A stretch of 26,011 nt of DNA, from positions 1 through 26,011 of the forward strand of contig JAAXGS010000137.1 in the NCBI GenBank assembly GCA_012271225.1, written 5' to 3'. The notes beneath the pieces are model-generated. The model was not told where the DNA came from, ran no database searches, and saw only the letters and a program-made list of their open reading frames with translations. Position numbers and translations under genes: made by a program. Position 1 is the first letter of the stretch. Each line of letters opens with the position of its first letter. Positions 24,906 through 26,011 of the stretch are shown one piece after another. This DNA is from Dehalococcoidia bacterium. Lineage in GTDB: Bacteria; Chloroflexota; Dehalococcoidia; UBA6926.

Positions 24906-24929
24906 ACGGCGCTGTTGTCTGAGCGCCGT
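24906..24929 (-). promoter_or_regulatory. Perfect leader hairpin ahead of the L25 gene
   Basis: ACGGCGCT (24906-24913) and AGCGCCGT (24922-24929) are perfect 8-base arms with an 8-base loop. The hairpin lies inside the predicted 87-base 5' leader, between promoter and ATG. Ribosomal protein genes are often controlled by leader structures bound by their own product, and L25 is an RNA-binding protein, so this is a candidate control element. No T tract follows, so simple attenuation is unlikely. Confidence 0.5.
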
Positions 24930-24951
24930 GCCACTGATAAAACCTGCTCAC

Positions 24952-24980
24952 ATTTTACCGATTTGGCGGGCGCGCCGCAA
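24952..24980 (-). promoter_or_regulatory. Sigma-70-like promoter of the L25 gene
   Basis: On the minus strand TTGCGG (24980-24975) and TAAAAT (24957-24952) are separated by exactly 17 bases, the best promoter match in the window. Transcription would start near 24945, giving a leader of about 87 bases to the ATG at 24858. Confidence 0.6.
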
Positions 24981-25004
24981 GCGCGCGGACACACGGCCGG
25001 ACGC

Positions 25005-25121
25005 CTACTCAATGGCGAACTCCGGTTGCCAGCCGGAGCGCCGCCCGCCGCCAAAGAGGTCATGGAACCGGCGCAGATCAGCGCGGAATCGCTGCAGCAT
25101 GCGCGGCGTGAGCCTATACAT
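25005..25121 (-). CDS. Small ORF overlapping the end of the right-hand methyltransferase gene
   Basis: A 38-codon frame starts at an ATG (25121) whose first bases overlap the methyltransferase stop in ATGTATAG, an arrangement typical of translational coupling. It reads MYRLTPRMLQRFRADLRRFH and then DLFGGGRRSGWQPEFAIE, basic and probably helical in its first half. I do not recognise it. It could be a tiny accessory protein or the remnant of a longer gene such as a restriction endonuclease, which often follows a methyltransferase. It ends at 25005, just before the L25 promoter. Confidence 0.4.
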   Translation of the reverse strand: MYRLTPRMLQRFRADLRRFHDLFGGGRRSGWQPEFAIE

Positions 25122-26011
25122 CGCCGCCGCTCGCCTGCCTCAGCCAGCCATTCGCAAACCGCACGTACTGCGGGTTGATCTCAATCCCCAGAAAGGTGAG
25201 GCCCAGGGACTGGGCGACGACGCACTCCGAACCGGAGCCCGCGAAGGGAATGAGGACGCTGCCGCCGGCGCCGTTGACGCGCGACCGGATGAGCCGCCTG
25301 GTCAGGTCCTGCGGCTTCTGCGTGGGGTGTTTGAGCGTGTTGTGCGCGCGATGCTCCGCCAGCCTGGCGGGCGGGAGAACGGCGTCATCGCAGTCCCGAC
25401 ACATGAACCACCGTTCATTTGCCCCCGCGCCGCCCGCCAGGGCGGGCACGCGGATCACATCACGGGGCAGCGCGCCCAGCGGATGGGCATCGTACACCGT
25501 GGGGCGGCCCACGCGGGCATAGCGTGACGGCGTCTCACGCCGGGACTTGCCCGCCGCGCCCCGCAGGAAGGAGCGGGTATACGGCTCACGAATCTGGTCG
25601 ACCTGCAGGGCCGGCCTGGGTTCGTCCTCACGCCACAGGCACAGGATCGACTCATGGGACCTCTGCCAGAACCGGGATGACGCGACGGTCTTGTTTGTGT
25701 AGTGCCACTGAAGCCACCGCTGCTGTTCAAGGGGGTATGTGGCGGCGACGCGGGCCAGAATCTCCGGGAAGCCGTACACGTACAGCAGCCCGCCGGGGGC
25801 CAGCCTGCGCCTGCACTCGGAAACCCACTCCTGCGTCCATGCGACGTAGTCATCCGGCGGCAGTGAATCATGACCCGCGCCGAAATCCTTGCCGATGTTG
25901 TACGGCGGATCGGCGATGATGACGTCGAATGTCTGAGTCGGGTTCAGGCCGCGCAGGATTTCGATGACGTCGCCCGGAACGATACCGGTTTGATGCTCCG
26001 CGGGGGCGCGC
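25114..26011 (-). CDS. DNA methyltransferase, beta-class (DPPY motif), truncated by right window edge
   Basis: The minus-strand frame is open from base 26011 to the stop at 25114, giving 298 residues; no convincing start is visible, so the N-terminus lies outside. Near the beginning is FDVIIADPPYNIGKDFGAG, with catalytic motif IV DPPY about 30 residues in. LAPGGLLYVYG follows, then HYTNKTVASSRFWQRSHESI, the family's KHPTQKP motif, and the SAM-binding motif I IPFAGSGSECV with FLGIEINPQYV. Motif IV before motif I is the beta order, modifying N6-adenine or N4-cytosine. A CxxC pair (FMCRDCDD) lies in the likely target-recognition region. The only gene seen after it is a 38-codon ORF, so no intact restriction partner is visible on this side. 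Confidence 0.92.
   Translation of the reverse strand, partial: RAPAEHQTGIVPGDVIEILRGLNPTQTFDVIIADPPYNIGKDFGAGHDSLPPDDYVAWTQEWVSECRRRLAPGGLLYVYGFPEILARVAATYPLEQQRWLQWHYTNKTVASSRFWQRSHESILCLWREDEPRPALQVDQIREPYTRSFLRGAAGKSRRETPSRYARVGRPTVYDAHPLGALPRDVIRVPALAGGAGANERWFMCRDCDDAVLPPARLAEHRAHNTLKHPTQKPQDLTRRLIRSRVNGAGGSVLIPFAGSGSECVVAQSLGLTFLGIEINPQYVRFANGWLRQASGGDV

Overview
This is a GC-rich bacterial chromosomal window, densely coding, with short intergenic gaps and many ATGA-type overlaps. No rRNA, tRNA, CRISPR array or insertion sequence is visible. The gene style suggests Chloroflexota, possibly a Dehalococcoidia/SAR202-like lineage. The supporting signs are lipoproteins with long Thr-Pro linkers after the lipobox, a stand-alone RRM RNA-binding protein, and an LDH2-type dehydrogenase beside an FAH-family hydrolase. 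This placement is an inference from style, not from a phylogenetic marker comparison.

Layout. (1) 1-1424, minus strand: the N-terminal part of a beta-class DNA methyltransferase that runs off the left edge, and a YceI-family lipoprotein. (2) 1568-7503, plus strand: housekeeping genes argF, der, plsY, gpsA, a bifunctional phosphoglucose/phosphomannose isomerase and a small metallophosphoesterase. (3) About 7.6-11.1 kb: an accessory-looking segment. Two different PIN-domain toxin/ribbon-helix-helix antitoxin pairs flank a 648-residue lipoprotein carrying a metzincin-like HExxHxxxxxH zinc site. Each pair has an inverted repeat in its upstream region. (4) 11.2-14.6 kb, minus strand: an RRM protein, then a three-gene catabolic cassette (FAH hydrolase, LDH2 dehydrogenase, alpha/beta hydrolase). 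(5) 14886-16034, plus strand: dnaN alone, without dnaA or recF. (6) 16.1-26.0 kb, minus strand: egtD, an orphan phosphoribosyltransferase, a DinB-fold protein and dnaJ as one co-directional set; then a small hypothetical protein, an MBL-fold hydrolase, a DUF503 protein, gyrB, ribosomal protein L25, a 38-codon ORF and a second beta-class DNA methyltransferase that runs off the right edge.

How the genes fit together. Most are core functions: arginine synthesis, ribosome assembly, phospholipid precursors, sugar-phosphate interconversion, replication and topology, and chaperones. The points worth a second look are the metzincin-like lipoprotein between two toxin-antitoxin pairs, the egtD/phosphoribosyltransferase/DinB/dnaJ arrangement, a Cys-to-Asp change in the ornithine-binding motif of the carbamoyltransferase, a long leader hairpin ahead of L25, a Gly/Asn/His insert in the GyrB TOPRIM domain, and the separated dnaN and gyrB genes. 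I did not find an obviously new multi-gene defence system.
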